Position numbers and translations under genes: made by a program
Notes under the pieces: model-generated
What the model was told of the DNA's origin: nothing
Databases searched by the model: none
The model's input: only the letters and a program-made list of their open reading frames with translations
Shown here: positions 9,119 through 17,199 of the stretch, piece after piece
Layout of the letters: each line of letters begins with the position of its first letter
Numbering within the stretch: the stretch's first letter is position 1
NCBI RefSeq assembly: GCF_024359545.1
Contig: NZ_JAKQZG010000009.1
Location: 62,001 to 126,000, forward strand
DNA: 64,000 bases
Source of the DNA: Jiella marina
GTDB taxonomy: Bacteria; Pseudomonadota; Alphaproteobacteria; Rhizobiales; Rhizobiaceae
Direction: 5' to 3'

Positions 9119-9199
9119 TGCCGGCTACTCCGATCGCAAGCAAGCAATCGTCTCTTGCTTGTTTATATCAGCGCGTATCGCCTGTCATGCCACCGCCGC

Positions 9200-9607
9200 T
9201 CAGGCCTCGTCGGGTTCGAAATCGAGGGCAACGCCGTTGATGCAGTAGCGCAGACCCGTCGGCGGCGGACCATCCGGGAAGACGTGGCCAAGGTGGCTGC
9301 CACACTGGCTGCAGTGCACTTCGGTGCGCACCATGCCGTAGCTGCGATCTTCCGTCGTTTCGACGGCGCCTTCCACCGGCGTGTCGAAGCTCGGCCAGCC
9401 GGTGCCGCTTTCGAACTTCGTCTTGGCCACGAAAAGCGGCTGGCCGCAGCCGACGCAGGAAAAGGTGCCAGCCCGCTTTTCGTCGAGAAGCGCGCAGCTT
9501 CCGGGACGCTCCGTGCCGTGCCCTCGCATCACCTGATACTGCTCGGGCGTGAGCATTTCGCGCCACTCGGCATCGGTGCGCGTCACGGGAAAGCTATGAT
9601 GATCCAT
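9200..9607 (-). CDS. msrB: Peptide-methionine (R)-S-oxide reductase
   Basis: A 135-residue MsrB that repairs the R-epimer of methionine sulfoxide in oxidised proteins. Two zinc-binding CxxC pairs are present (SCVGCG and CSQCG), as are [10 protein letters not shown] and the catalytic cysteine in [11 protein letters not shown]. There is no signal peptide, so it is cytosolic. The ATG at 9607 follows GAAGGAGCGGACG, a good ribosome binding site; the longer frame is not needed. Confidence 0.96.
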   Translation of the reverse strand: MDHHSFPVTRTDAEWREMLTPEQYQVMRGHGTERPGSCALLDEKRAGTFSCVGCGQPLFVAKTKFESGTGWPSFDTPVEGAVETTEDRSYGMVRTEVHCSQCGSHLGHVFPDGPPPTGLRYCINGVALDFEPDEA

Positions 9608-9742
9608 CGTCCGCTCCTTCGTTGCGAGGCTTTGCATCGTCGGGTGGCCCGTCCATCGGGTGACCACCCTATCGCTCGCTCACAATATGGGGCCGCGCGA
9701 CGCCCGATGAAACACCGGGTGGCCACCAGGCGCCAGTGCGTC

Positions 9743-10159
9743 TCAGCGAATGCCGTTGGCGCGCTGTACCTCCCGCACATAAGTGACGATATCGGCCACT
9801 TCGGCTTCGGTGATGCCTTCGACGGGGGGCATGTCGCCGAACTTCCAGTGATGGGCGCGCACACCGTACATGGCCGCCATCAGAAACGATTGATCACCAT
9901 GGTGTCCGCTTTCGTAAATGCGATGGATGAGCGGCGGGCCGCTGTCGGTCCCGGCAGCGTTGTCGCCGTGGCAGGTTGCGCAATATTGGCTGAAGAGTTC
10001 CTCCCCCTCGACGGCACGCTGGCTCAGCGAAGCGGGCATGGTGACGTCGACGATGTGATCGCGCGCCTCGGCGCTGGATCCGGGGCCGGCGATCCGCCAG
10101 ACGAGGAAGCCGCCGAGCGCTATGGCGCCGGCGATGATGAGAATTCTCTGGGTTTTCAT
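9743..10159 (-). CDS. Membrane-anchored or exported mono-haem cytochrome c
   Basis: A 138-residue protein with an N-terminal hydrophobic anchor (ILIIAGAIALGGFLVW), a CATCH haem c site, and a distal GDMPPVEG segment supplying the probable Met ligand. It is a class I cytochrome c domain; members act in periplasmic electron transfer. The upstream neighbour on the same strand (10270-10674) is a small Cys-rich exported protein, about 110 bp away, so the two may be co-expressed. The electron partner is unknown. Confidence 0.88.
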   Translation of the reverse strand: MKTQRILIIAGAIALGGFLVWRIAGPGSSAEARDHIVDVTMPASLSQRAVEGEELFSQYCATCHGDNAAGTDSGPPLIHRIYESGHHGDQSFLMAAMYGVRAHHWKFGDMPPVEGITEAEVADIVTYVREVQRANGIR

Positions 10160-10269
10160 GTTTTTACGGACCTGATGAAGTCGTTCGGGATGATCGCCCG
10201 TGCGTTCCACGCAACGAAACAGCCGCAGCCTGCGGCGATGTCCGGGAGGAGTGGGCGACCGTGGAGAGG

Positions 10270-10674
10270 CTAGGCTCGCCGGATGCGCGGCGGTCCGGTC
10301 GAGACCGGGACGTCACGGCCGTTCAGACGCAACGCAGCGGTGCCGAAGGCGGCGCGGCTGAGGATTTGCGGGCGGCTCGCCTCGGGATCGAAAGCAAAGG
10401 CCAATAGCCCGCAGTGCATAGTGCAGGGCCCTGCCTGCAGGGCGAGACAGCCGGAGGAATCGCAGGACGCTGCGTGAACGATCGTTCGTTGCGTTTCGCA
10501 GCCCGCCTGCCCGCCACAAGGCGCCGGCATGCTCGGATGATCAGCCGCCTGGACCGATGACATCGGCACCGAGACCAATGCGAGGATGACGGCGAGGAAG
10601 ATCTGCGCGACGAGCCGAGGAGCCGTTCGCCGGTCCCGCCGCCTCCAGTCGCGTAGTTTGCCTCGCTCAGTCAT
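10270..10674 (-). CDS. Small exported Cys-rich hypothetical protein
   Basis: A 134-residue protein with an Arg-rich start, one hydrophobic segment (about residues 20-42, ending VQAADH) that reads as a signal peptide or anchor, and a short mature part with seven cysteines, including CGGQAGC, CDSSGC and CTMHCG. The His/Met/Cys composition resembles small periplasmic proteins tied to copper handling (DUF2946-like), but I cannot make a firm family match. It is the likely first gene of a pair with the cytochrome c at 9743-10159. Confidence 0.6.
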   Translation of the reverse strand: MTERGKLRDWRRRDRRTAPRLVAQIFLAVILALVSVPMSSVQAADHPSMPAPCGGQAGCETQRTIVHAASCDSSGCLALQAGPCTMHCGLLAFAFDPEASRPQILSRAAFGTAALRLNGRDVPVSTGPPRIRRA

Positions 10675-10785
10675 GTCGCTCTCGAATCCAGTCGGCGCAA
10701 AGCATATCGCAAAACGCGGCTTCGCTGTGGCATTCTCTCGTCATGCCCCTTTCGGCGACTTCGTCCCTAGCCTATATCGGGTCTC

Positions 10786-10941
10786 GGCGGGCTGCGCGGT
10801 GCGACAGGAGTAACTTTTCCTCGGGGCCTTAGTCATTCCGAAGGGAGCTGTCCCTGCCTCGGCTCGTGGGCCGGGGCACACGGCGCCCACCTACGTTGTA
10901 GGTTCCCGGGATCGACTTCTCCATCGGCCGGGTGGCTCGCC
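10786..10941 (+). ncRNA. ssrS: 6S RNA
   Basis: This 156-bp stretch has the position and sequence landmarks of alphaproteobacterial 6S RNA, which binds the sigma70 RNA polymerase holoenzyme in stationary phase. It lies immediately upstream of the 5-formyl-THF cyclo-ligase gene, the conserved neighbour of ssrS. The first and last 8 nt (GGCGGGCT and GGCTCGCC) pair with two G-U pairs, and internal segments such as GGGAGCTGTCCCT and CGCCCACCTACGTTGTAGG form the expected hairpins. A CTATAT -10 element sits at 10772-10777, so transcription should begin near 10785. Exact ends are inferred. Confidence 0.75.
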
Positions 10942-11002
10942 ATCTCCCCTCCTCCGCGGGCAGACCGCCCGTCGCTGACACTCGACCGACGGGCCAGCGC
11001 CC

Positions 11003-11584
11003 ATGACCGACGACCTGAAGAGCCTGAAGCAAGCCGTTCGCCGCGCCGCCCTGTCGCGCCGCGACGCGATGGACGAGGCGACACGCATCGAGGCGTCCCT
11101 GGCCGTTTGCGACCGGCTTGCCGAGGATGTGACGGACACGCCGGACATCGTCTCCGGCTTCCTGCCGATCCGCTCCGAGATCGATATACGGCCGCTGATG
11201 ATGACCTTCGCGGATCGCCGCGCGCGGCTCTGCGTGCCGGCGATCGTCGAAGGCGCCCTGCAGTTTCGCGAACTCGTGCGCGGCGCGCCGCTCGAGCCGC
11301 AGGGCTTCGGCACCTACGCGCCGGGCGCGGATGCCGCCGTTTTCGATCCTCGGCTCATGCTGGTCCCGCTCGCCGCCTTCGATCGGCGGGGCGGCCGGAT
11401 CGGCTATGGTCGCGGCTATTACGATACGGCGATCTCGGCCCTGCGCGCTAAGGGCATTTCGCCGACGCTGATCGGCGTGGCCTTCGCCTGTCAGGAAGCC
11501 GACGGCGTTCCGGTCGAGCCCCACGACATTCCGCTGGATGTCATCGCAACGGAAACGGAATTGATCGTCCCGGCGCCGCGTTGA
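11003..11584 (+). CDS. fau: 5-formyltetrahydrofolate cyclo-ligase
   Basis: A 193-residue cytosolic ATP-dependent enzyme that converts 5-formyl-THF to 5,10-methenyl-THF, returning the storage folate to the active pool. The diagnostic RIGYGRGYYDTAI phosphate loop is intact, as are the N-terminal KQAVRRAALSRRDAM and C-terminal VEPHDIPLDVIATE segments. It follows the 6S RNA gene, the standard arrangement in proteobacteria, and may be made from the 6S transcript. Its last 44 bp overlap the convergent CAP lipoprotein gene. Confidence 0.95.
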   Translation: MTDDLKSLKQAVRRAALSRRDAMDEATRIEASLAVCDRLAEDVTDTPDIVSGFLPIRSEIDIRPLMMTFADRRARLCVPAIVEGALQFRELVRGAPLEPQGFGTYAPGADAAVFDPRLMLVPLAAFDRRGGRIGYGRGYYDTAISALRAKGISPTLIGVAFACQEADGVPVEPHDIPLDVIATETELIVPAPR

Positions 11585-12113
11585 TCGCTGCAGGCATGGG
11601 CCGTTCGTCGGCTGCCCCCAGGATCAGCGCCCAATAGGGCTCGCCATTGGCGCCCATGGCGGCGGCGAAGCCGATCTCGGTCACCCGGGGATTGAGCAGG
11701 TTCTTGCGATGGCCGGACGAGTTCTTCCAGCCGGTGATGACGGCTGGGGTCGAGCGATAGTTCCAGCCGATATTCTCGGCCGCCGCATTCACCTGATAGC
11801 CGTAGGCCTTCACCCGGCTCGGCAGGTCGCCATCGACCGAATGGCTCAGATCGCCGCGCGCCGCCATGGCGCGCGCCTGGCGCTCCGCCGCCTTGTCGAG
11901 GAGAGTGTTGAAGCGCAGGGCCTGCAGGCCGTTCTGGGCGCGAAAGGCGTTGATCGACGACAGCGCGAGCTGCCGGTCCACCGGCACCGTCTGGGTGGCT
12001 GCGACGTTGACCGAACCCGGGCTCGCCGCACAGGCGGCCAGCATGATCGCGAGCGCCCCGGCCAACCCCAGTCCGGCGCACCGGCGAACGATTTTCGTGC
12101 CTTGCTCCCTCAT
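11541..12113 (-). CDS. CAP-domain (SCP-like) lipoprotein
   Basis: A 190-residue exported protein. The N-terminus has a lipoprotein signal with lipobox LAAC (IMLAACAAS). The mature part is a CAP domain: INAFRAQNGLQALRFN, the conserved His in DLSHSVDGDLPSRVKAYGY, AENIGWNYRS and SGHRKNLLNP with the second His. Bacterial CAP (CAP/YkwD) proteins are secreted or surface-bound and of uncertain biochemical role. The ATG at 12113 has GGAGG 9 nt upstream. The 3' end overlaps fau by 44 bp tail to tail. Confidence 0.9.
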   Translation of the reverse strand: MREQGTKIVRRCAGLGLAGALAIMLAACAASPGSVNVAATQTVPVDRQLALSSINAFRAQNGLQALRFNTLLDKAAERQARAMAARGDLSHSVDGDLPSRVKAYGYQVNAAAENIGWNYRSTPAVITGWKNSSGHRKNLLNPRVTEIGFAAAMGANGEPYWALILGAADERPMPAAINAAPGRSIPFPLR

Positions 12114-12221
12114 ACTTCCCATCCTCCTGTCCCCTCGGCCCCAGGACCAACCTTTTTCCGTCGGGCGGTCGTCCTACGTTCCCCGCGATCACCCTGAATG
12201 ACGTCGATCCAAGGATTTTTC

Positions 12222-12863
12222 ATGATCAACCTTTACACTTGGCAAACGCCGAACGGCGAAAAGCCGGTGATCATGCTGGAAGAATGCGGGCTCGACTATC
12301 GGCTGCACATGATCGACATCTCGGGCGGCGAGCAGAAGACCCCCGACTTCCTGGCGATCAACCCCAACGGCAAGATCCCGGCGCTGGTCGAACAGGGCGA
12401 GGCGAGCAACCAGCGCGTCTTCGAATCCGGCAGCATTCTCATCTACCTGGCGGAGAAGACGGGGAAGTTTCTGCCCTCGCAGGGTCCCGAGCGTGTCGAG
12501 ACGCTCTCCTGGACGTTCTTTCAGGTGGGCAACACCGGTCCGATGCTCGGCCAGTGGCATCATTTCGACAGCGCCGCCGACGAGCGCCTTCCCTATGCGA
12601 TCGGGCGTTACCGGGACGAGTCGATCCGGCTCCTCGGCGTCCTCGATTCCCATCTGAAGGACAGGGAGTATCTCGCAGGGGACTATTCCATTGCCGACAT
12701 CATCAATTTCGGCTGGGTGCGTTCGGGCATCTCCGGGCTGAAGGATCAGGGCGCAGGGCAATTCTCCGCACTGATGGACTGGGTCGAGCGTGTCGGCTCC
12801 CGGCCGGCGGTCAAGACCGCGCTCGACAAGCTCGATCAGGCAAAACGGGCCAAGAGCGGCTGA
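12222..12863 (+). CDS. Glutathione S-transferase family protein (Nu-class, YfcG/YghU-like)
   Basis: A 213-residue GST. The thioredoxin-like N-domain begins INLYTWQTPNGEKPVIMLEE, with the TPNGxK start typical of the disulfide-bond reductase (Nu) class, and includes the INPNGKIPALVE cis-Pro loop and FESGSILIYLAEK glutathione contact. The C-domain holds YSIADIINFGWV. These enzymes reduce disulfides such as 2-hydroxyethyl disulfide using glutathione. The ATG at 12222 follows AAGGATTTTTC. The stop overlaps the next start (TGATG), so translation of the phosphoesterase gene is coupled. Confidence 0.92.
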   Translation: MINLYTWQTPNGEKPVIMLEECGLDYRLHMIDISGGEQKTPDFLAINPNGKIPALVEQGEASNQRVFESGSILIYLAEKTGKFLPSQGPERVETLSWTFFQVGNTGPMLGQWHHFDSAADERLPYAIGRYRDESIRLLGVLDSHLKDREYLAGDYSIADIINFGWVRSGISGLKDQGAGQFSALMDWVERVGSRPAVKTALDKLDQAKRAKSG

Positions 12864-13684
12864 TGCGATTTCTCTTTCTCGGCGACATGGTCGGCCGCTC
12901 CGGCCGCAACGCGGTGTTTTCCGCCCTCCCCGGCCTCGTCTCGGACTATCGGCTCGATTTCGTGGTGGTCAACGGCGAGAATTCCGCCGGCGGCTTCGGC
13001 ATCACCGAAGACATCTTTCGCCAGACGCTGACGGCCGGCGCCGATGTGGTGACGACCGGCAACCACGTCTGGGATCAACGCGAAGCTCTGGAATTTTCGA
13101 CCCGCGAGGAGCGTTTCCTGCGGCCGCTGAACTACCCAAGGGGGGCGCCCGGCAATGGCAGCGGCCTGTTCGAGGCGAAGAACGGCGCCCGTGTCCTGGT
13201 CGCCAACATCATGGGCCGGCTCTTCGTGACGCCGGATCTCGATGATCCTTTCGCCGCTGCCGACCAACTCGTCTCCGCCTGCCCCCTCGGCGAACAGGCC
13301 GATGCCGTGATCATCGACTTCCATGCCGAAGCGACCAGCGAGAAGCAGTCGATGGGGCATTTCCTCGATGGCAGAGCAAGCGTCGTGGTCGGTACGCACA
13401 CCCATGTCCCCACGGCCGACCATCAGATCCTGTCTGGCGGCACGGCCTACCAGTCGGATGCCGGCATGTGCGGCGACTATGATTCCTCCCTCGGCATGGA
13501 GAAGGAGGAGCCGCTCAACCGCTTCCTCACCAAAGTGCCGCGCGGGCGGTTCGAAGCCGCACAAGGCCCCGCGACGATCGCCGGTCTTGCCGTCGAGATT
13601 TCCGATCGCACCGGCCTCGCCGAAAAGGTTGCGGCTGTGAGGGTCGGGCCGCGGCTGGAAAATTCGCTGCCCAATTTCTGGTGA
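12863..13684 (+). CDS. YmdB-like metallophosphoesterase (TIGR00282 family)
   Basis: A 273-residue calcineurin-like metallophosphoesterase. Metal ligands are seen in order: FLGDMVG, VVNGENSAGG, TTGNHVWDQ, IIDFHAEATSEK and GTHTHVPTAD. This is the YmdB family, whose Bacillus member degrades 2',3'-cyclic nucleotides and whose homologues hydrolyse cAMP. In this family GDxxG replaces the more common GDxH. The start codon overlaps the GST stop codon. The fau / ymdB-like / terC-like order is common in Hyphomicrobiales. Confidence 0.94.
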   Translation: MRFLFLGDMVGRSGRNAVFSALPGLVSDYRLDFVVVNGENSAGGFGITEDIFRQTLTAGADVVTTGNHVWDQREALEFSTREERFLRPLNYPRGAPGNGSGLFEAKNGARVLVANIMGRLFVTPDLDDPFAAADQLVSACPLGEQADAVIIDFHAEATSEKQSMGHFLDGRASVVVGTHTHVPTADHQILSGGTAYQSDAGMCGDYDSSLGMEKEEPLNRFLTKVPRGRFEAAQGPATIAGLAVEISDRTGLAEKVAAVRVGPRLENSLPNFW

Positions 13685-13798
13685 GCGGGCCACTGGCCTT
13701 CCTGACATAGCGCCACATTTCAAGCGCTCGCGCTCGCGGCATCACCCTTGCCAAGAGCCTTGAGCCAATCGTTCGACCACCTCGCGCCCGGAGCCCCG

Positions 13799-14626
13799 AT
13801 GGCCGACATGTTCGCCTTCCTCGCCGACCCGTCGGCCTATGCCGCGCTGATCACGCTCGTGATCATGGAAATCGTGCTCGGCATCGACAATCTCGTCTTC
13901 ATCTCGATCCTGTCGAACAAGCTGCCGGAGAACAAGCGCGCAACCGCGCGGCGCATCGGTATCGGCCTCGCGCTGATCCTGCGGCTGGGCCTCTTGTCGA
14001 CGGTCGCGTTCATCGTCCAGCTTACCGAGCCGCTCTTCGAGGCCTTCGGGCATGGGTTTTCCTGGCGCGACCTCATCCTGATCGCCGGCGGTCTCTTCCT
14101 GGTCTGGAAGGCGACCAAGGAGATCCACCATTCGGTCGATCCCGAGGACCACAAGGACACGATGGTCGGCAAGGCCGCGACCGTGACCATGGGCGCGATC
14201 ATCTTCCAGATCCTGCTCCTCGACCTGGTCTTCTCGGTCGATTCGATCATCACCGCCGTCGGCATGACCGACGAGATCGGCATCATGGTGATCGCGGTGG
14301 TCGCTGCGGTCATCCTGATGCTGGTGGCCTCCGGACCGCTGTCGCGCTTCATCGAGGCGAACCCGACCATCGTCATGCTCGCCCTCGGCTTCCTCCTGAT
14401 GATCGGCACGACGCTGATCGCCGACGGCCTCGGCTTCCACGTGCCGAAGGGCTACATCTACGCGGCGATGGCGTTTTCGGGCTTCGTCGAGTTCCTCAAC
14501 ATCATGGCGAAGCGCAAGCGCCGCATCGACCGTGAAAGGGCCGCGGCCGCGAAGTCGGCCGAAACGGGGGGCGAGCCGGGCACCGTGCCGGCTCAACCCC
14601 ATGGCGCCCCGCCGACCGTGACCTGA
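13799..14626 (+). CDS. TerC family integral membrane protein
   Basis: A 275-residue inner-membrane protein with about seven transmembrane helices. It carries the TerC hallmark acidic motifs in membrane context: [16 protein letters not shown] near the start and [14 protein letters not shown] in the middle. TerC relatives are implicated in metal (manganese/calcium) efflux and tellurite resistance, acting beside the Sec machinery. The C-terminal ~35 residues are a soluble, Ala/Pro-rich tail after a [10 protein letters not shown] patch. The ATG at 13799 has GGAG 5 nt upstream; the longer frame to 13748 is not needed. Confidence 0.93.
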   Translation: MADMFAFLADPSAYAALITLVIMEIVLGIDNLVFISILSNKLPENKRATARRIGIGLALILRLGLLSTVAFIVQLTEPLFEAFGHGFSWRDLILIAGGLFLVWKATKEIHHSVDPEDHKDTMVGKAATVTMGAIIFQILLLDLVFSVDSIITAVGMTDEIGIMVIAVVAAVILMLVASGPLSRFIEANPTIVMLALGFLLMIGTTLIADGLGFHVPKGYIYAAMAFSGFVEFLNIMAKRKRRIDRERAAAAKSAETGGEPGTVPAQPHGAPPTVT

Positions 14627-14739
14627 TACAAGTCGCGGGACAGGCCCGCGCCCCCGGCAAACACTGCGGCACGTCAGGCTGCCGGACGAGCCGTCGCCGC
14701 CCGGCATAACCCGCCTTCCGGATGATCGCGAACCGCCGG

Positions 14740-15171
14740 TCAGCCGGCGGCGATATATTCGCGCATCTGTTCGGCCTCGCGCTCGGCATCCTCGATGCGC
14801 TTCTTGACCACATCACCGATGGAGACGATTCCGAGCAGCTTGCCGTCCTCGACCACGGGCAGGTGCCGGAAACGACCGTGGGTCATGATCGCCAGCACTT
14901 CGTCTATGGAGGTCTCCCGCGAGCAGGTGGCGACCTTGAGCGTCATGACGTCGCGCACGGGATGCGTCAGGCTCTCCGCGCCGGCCTTGGCGACGAGGCG
15001 TACAATATCGCGCTCGGACACGATGCCCGCGACATGATCGGACTCATCCATGAGCACGATCGCGCCGATCCGGTGCTCCGCCAGAACCTTCGCCGCCTCT
15101 TCGAGGGTCGCCTCCGGCCGCAAGGTGAAGACATCCCCCCCTTTCGTCTCGAGAATATGTCCAACTGTCAT
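14740..15171 (-). CDS. CBS-pair domain protein
   Basis: A 143-residue protein made of two CBS domains and little else: VFTLRPEATLEEAAKVLAEH...AGIVSERDIVR and VATCSRETSIDEVLAIMTHGRFRHLPVV...LGIVSIGDVVK. Such stand-alone pairs bind adenosyl ligands (AMP, ATP, SAM) and act as energy or redox sensors for other proteins; the partner is unknown. A charged C-terminal helix ends the protein. GGGAGG lies 5 nt before the ATG at 15171, which supports this start over the longer frame. Confidence 0.92.
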   Translation of the reverse strand: MTVGHILETKGGDVFTLRPEATLEEAAKVLAEHRIGAIVLMDESDHVAGIVSERDIVRLVAKAGAESLTHPVRDVMTLKVATCSRETSIDEVLAIMTHGRFRHLPVVEDGKLLGIVSIGDVVKKRIEDAEREAEQMREYIAAG

Positions 15172-15300
15172 ACGAACCTCCCTACAGTCATCACCGTGAT
15201 GGTGTGACAGGCTCGTGGCGACGGCAAGACCATTTCTCGGGTCGGATTCGCATATTTGCTTCCCGCGGCCGGAACCGGACACGGGCGGTCCATCCGAGTC

Positions 15301-16047
15301 TCACCGCCTGAGCCTTGCTCGCTCATCGAAGAGCGGCAGGGCCAGGAAGCCGAGCAGGAAGCCGCCGAGATGCGCCTCCCAGGCGACCTGCCCGCCCCCG
15401 AACGCCCCGGCGAAACCGGCACCGAGAAAGAAGTTCGTGGCGAAAAAGGCGATCACGAAGACGAGCACCGTGCGATTGGCGAGCGCCTCGCGGATCGGGA
15501 CGCAGGGCTCGTTGATCCCGGCGTCCAGACCCCGGCCCGGGGCAAGGCGAACGAAGGCGAAACGGGAAGCGCCCCCCATCAGGGCGGACACGACGCCCGA
15601 CGCGCCGATCACCGGCACGACGAGTGTCGGGTTGACCACATAGAAGGCGGCTGCGCCCGCCAGAACACCGACCAGACAGAAGACGAGAAACCATTGCGTC
15701 CCCAGACGACGCGCCACCGGCGTCCCGAAGGCGAGAAGCCAGACGGTGTTGACCCCGAAATGCGTCCAGTCGCCGTGCAGGAAAGAATAGGTGACGACCG
15801 ACCAGAGATCGGCGCCGGGGCTGCGGAGATGACAGACTTCCTCCAGCGCTCCGTAACAGCCGGGCACGAAGGCGAAGTCGAGCAGAAACTGCGAACCGGC
15901 CACCGGCCCCAGCCAGAGCGTGCGAAAGGCATGGACGAAGCCGAAGGCCGCCACGAGAACCAGGATGATGCCGGGCACGTTGAAGGCCGGCGGGTGCTGC
16001 CGCGGCGGCCGCGATCCGCGGTCGGTGATCAGTTCGTCTTGCGACAC
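15301..16047 (-). CDS. Rhomboid family intramembrane serine protease
   Basis: A 248-residue membrane protein with six or more hydrophobic segments. It has the rhomboid catalytic Ser in GASGVVSALMGG and the catalytic His in WEAHLGGFLLGF. The upstream SFLHGDWTHFGVNTVWLLAFG matches the HxxxxHxxxN oxyanion-hole helix (His...His...Asn). Rhomboids cleave transmembrane helices of substrates inside the membrane. A short soluble N-terminus precedes the first helix. It is transcribed alone, leftward, from a 474-bp intergenic region. Confidence 0.94.
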   Translation of the reverse strand: MSQDELITDRGSRPPRQHPPAFNVPGIILVLVAAFGFVHAFRTLWLGPVAGSQFLLDFAFVPGCYGALEEVCHLRSPGADLWSVVTYSFLHGDWTHFGVNTVWLLAFGTPVARRLGTQWFLVFCLVGVLAGAAAFYVVNPTLVVPVIGASGVVSALMGGASRFAFVRLAPGRGLDAGINEPCVPIREALANRTVLVFVIAFFATNFFLGAGFAGAFGGGQVAWEAHLGGFLLGFLALPLFDERARLRR

Positions 16048-16521
16048 GCGTTCCCCCTTTGCGGCACATCTCGTCGGTCCGCCGTCCCCGTGGCAATCCC
16101 GTCGGCCATCGGTTGGCCTTCTTCATATGGTCCTGCCGGCGCCCAGCGCGACCCGGACATGCAGTAGCATCCCAGGCGCGGGCAAAAAAAACCGCCCGCA
16201 CAGAAAGAGTGCAAGGCGGTTGAAATGGCGGCGGCCGGCGGTAAACGCGACCTCCGCCGTTACGCTACGGAGACCAAGATCATCGAGCTACGCACTAGCT
16301 TCTTCAGGCGAAAACGGCAACGCGATCTCTTATGCCTGGTTAACGCCGCGCGCGTTTTGCAAGCTTTTCTTTACCTTTCGCGATTGCTCCTTTCGCCGCC
16401 CTCATCCCTGCTCCCCAGCGTCGACGCCTGCACGTGCGACAAGAACGAACCGATCGTTAACCCTCTTCAGCTAATCTTGGGGCGTGCATCAGGACCACGC
16501 GAGCGGGGAGCGCCCGAAGCC
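16048..16521. other. Intergenic region holding an orphan minus-strand terminator
   Basis: A 474-bp divergent region between the rhomboid and PilZ genes. The notable item is a strong minus-strand terminator at 16184-16221 lying upstream of the rhomboid start, so it cannot serve that gene. A short minus-strand frame of 11 codons (GTG at about 16292 to TAA) with a GAAGAAG element may be a leader peptide or chance. Both promoters must lie in the remainder. Confidence 0.5.
16184..16221 (-). terminator. Orphan intrinsic terminator, candidate small-RNA 3' end
   Basis: On the minus strand, AACCGCCTTGCAC and GTGCGGGCGGTT pair (one bulge), followed by a run of seven or more T. No minus-strand gene lies between this and the divergent PilZ gene start at 16522, so the transcript it ends would be a small RNA of up to about 200-300 nt. 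Confidence 0.65.
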
Positions 16522-17127
16522 ATGAACATGATGATTCCCCCCCCCGAGGCCGAGTTCGTCGAAAAGCGGCGGTATGCCCGCGTCAAGCTCGACCTTCTCG
16601 GGCGGTTCATGCGCGAGGATTTCTCCGAATTTCCGTGCCGTGTGGAGAACATGTCGCCTGGCGGCATCTCCGTCCTGACGCCGGTGGAACCGGGAATCGG
16701 CGAGCGCATCATCTTCTACATCGATCACATCGGTCGCCTCGAAGGCAGCGTCGTGCGCAGCTTCTCCGGTGGTTTCGCCGTGGATCTCGTCAATTCGGAC
16801 CGCAAGCGCGAAAAGCTCGCCGCGCAGCTCACCTGGTTCGCCAATCGCGCCGAACTCGACCTGCCGGAAGATCGCCGTCACCAGCGTATCGCGCCGAAGG
16901 ATCCGCGAGTGGAGGTCGTGCTGGAAGATGGCCGCCGCTACCAGGTCAAGATCATCGACCTTTCGCTCTCCGGTGCCGCACTGCAGGCCGCGGTTCGCCC
17001 GGCGCTCAATTCCCGCATCACGCTGGGCGCCATGCATGGTCGTGTCGTGCGTCATCTGGAAGACGGCTTCGCGATCGAATTCGCGGCCGTGCAGTCGAGC
17101 GATACGATCGAGAGTCTGTTGCGCTGA
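16522..17127 (+). CDS. Tandem PilZ domain protein
   Basis: A 201-residue cytosolic protein with two PilZ domains, the c-di-GMP receptor fold. The first (about 13-105) has KRRYARVKLD and VENMSPGGISV; the second (about 118-201) has RRHQRIAPKD and IDLSLSGAALQ. Each keeps the RxxxR and (D/N)xSxxG ligand motifs, so both may bind c-di-GMP. It is likely to regulate motility, polysaccharide or envelope functions. The ATG at 16522 starts the conserved part; the longer upstream frame has no family match. Confidence 0.9.
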   Translation: MNMMIPPPEAEFVEKRRYARVKLDLLGRFMREDFSEFPCRVENMSPGGISVLTPVEPGIGERIIFYIDHIGRLEGSVVRSFSGGFAVDLVNSDRKREKLAAQLTWFANRAELDLPEDRRHQRIAPKDPRVEVVLEDGRRYQVKIIDLSLSGAALQAAVRPALNSRITLGAMHGRVVRHLEDGFAIEFAAVQSSDTIESLLR

Positions 17128-17199
17128 CCGTCTCTAGGACGGAGCAGCAAGCTGTTCGATGCGGGTCGTCGAGGTCCGCGTATGGAGCACGGATCGCAA

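Noticed and set aside
12239-12862. An in-frame extension of the YmdB-like gene back to 12239
   Set aside because: It lies inside the GST gene in another frame. The real start is ATG 12863 overlapping the GST stop.
16180-16480. Permuted tmRNA gene
   Set aside because: I looked for an ANDN-type tag frame and a TTCGA...CCA acceptor on both strands and found neither; the orphan terminator alone does not support tmRNA.
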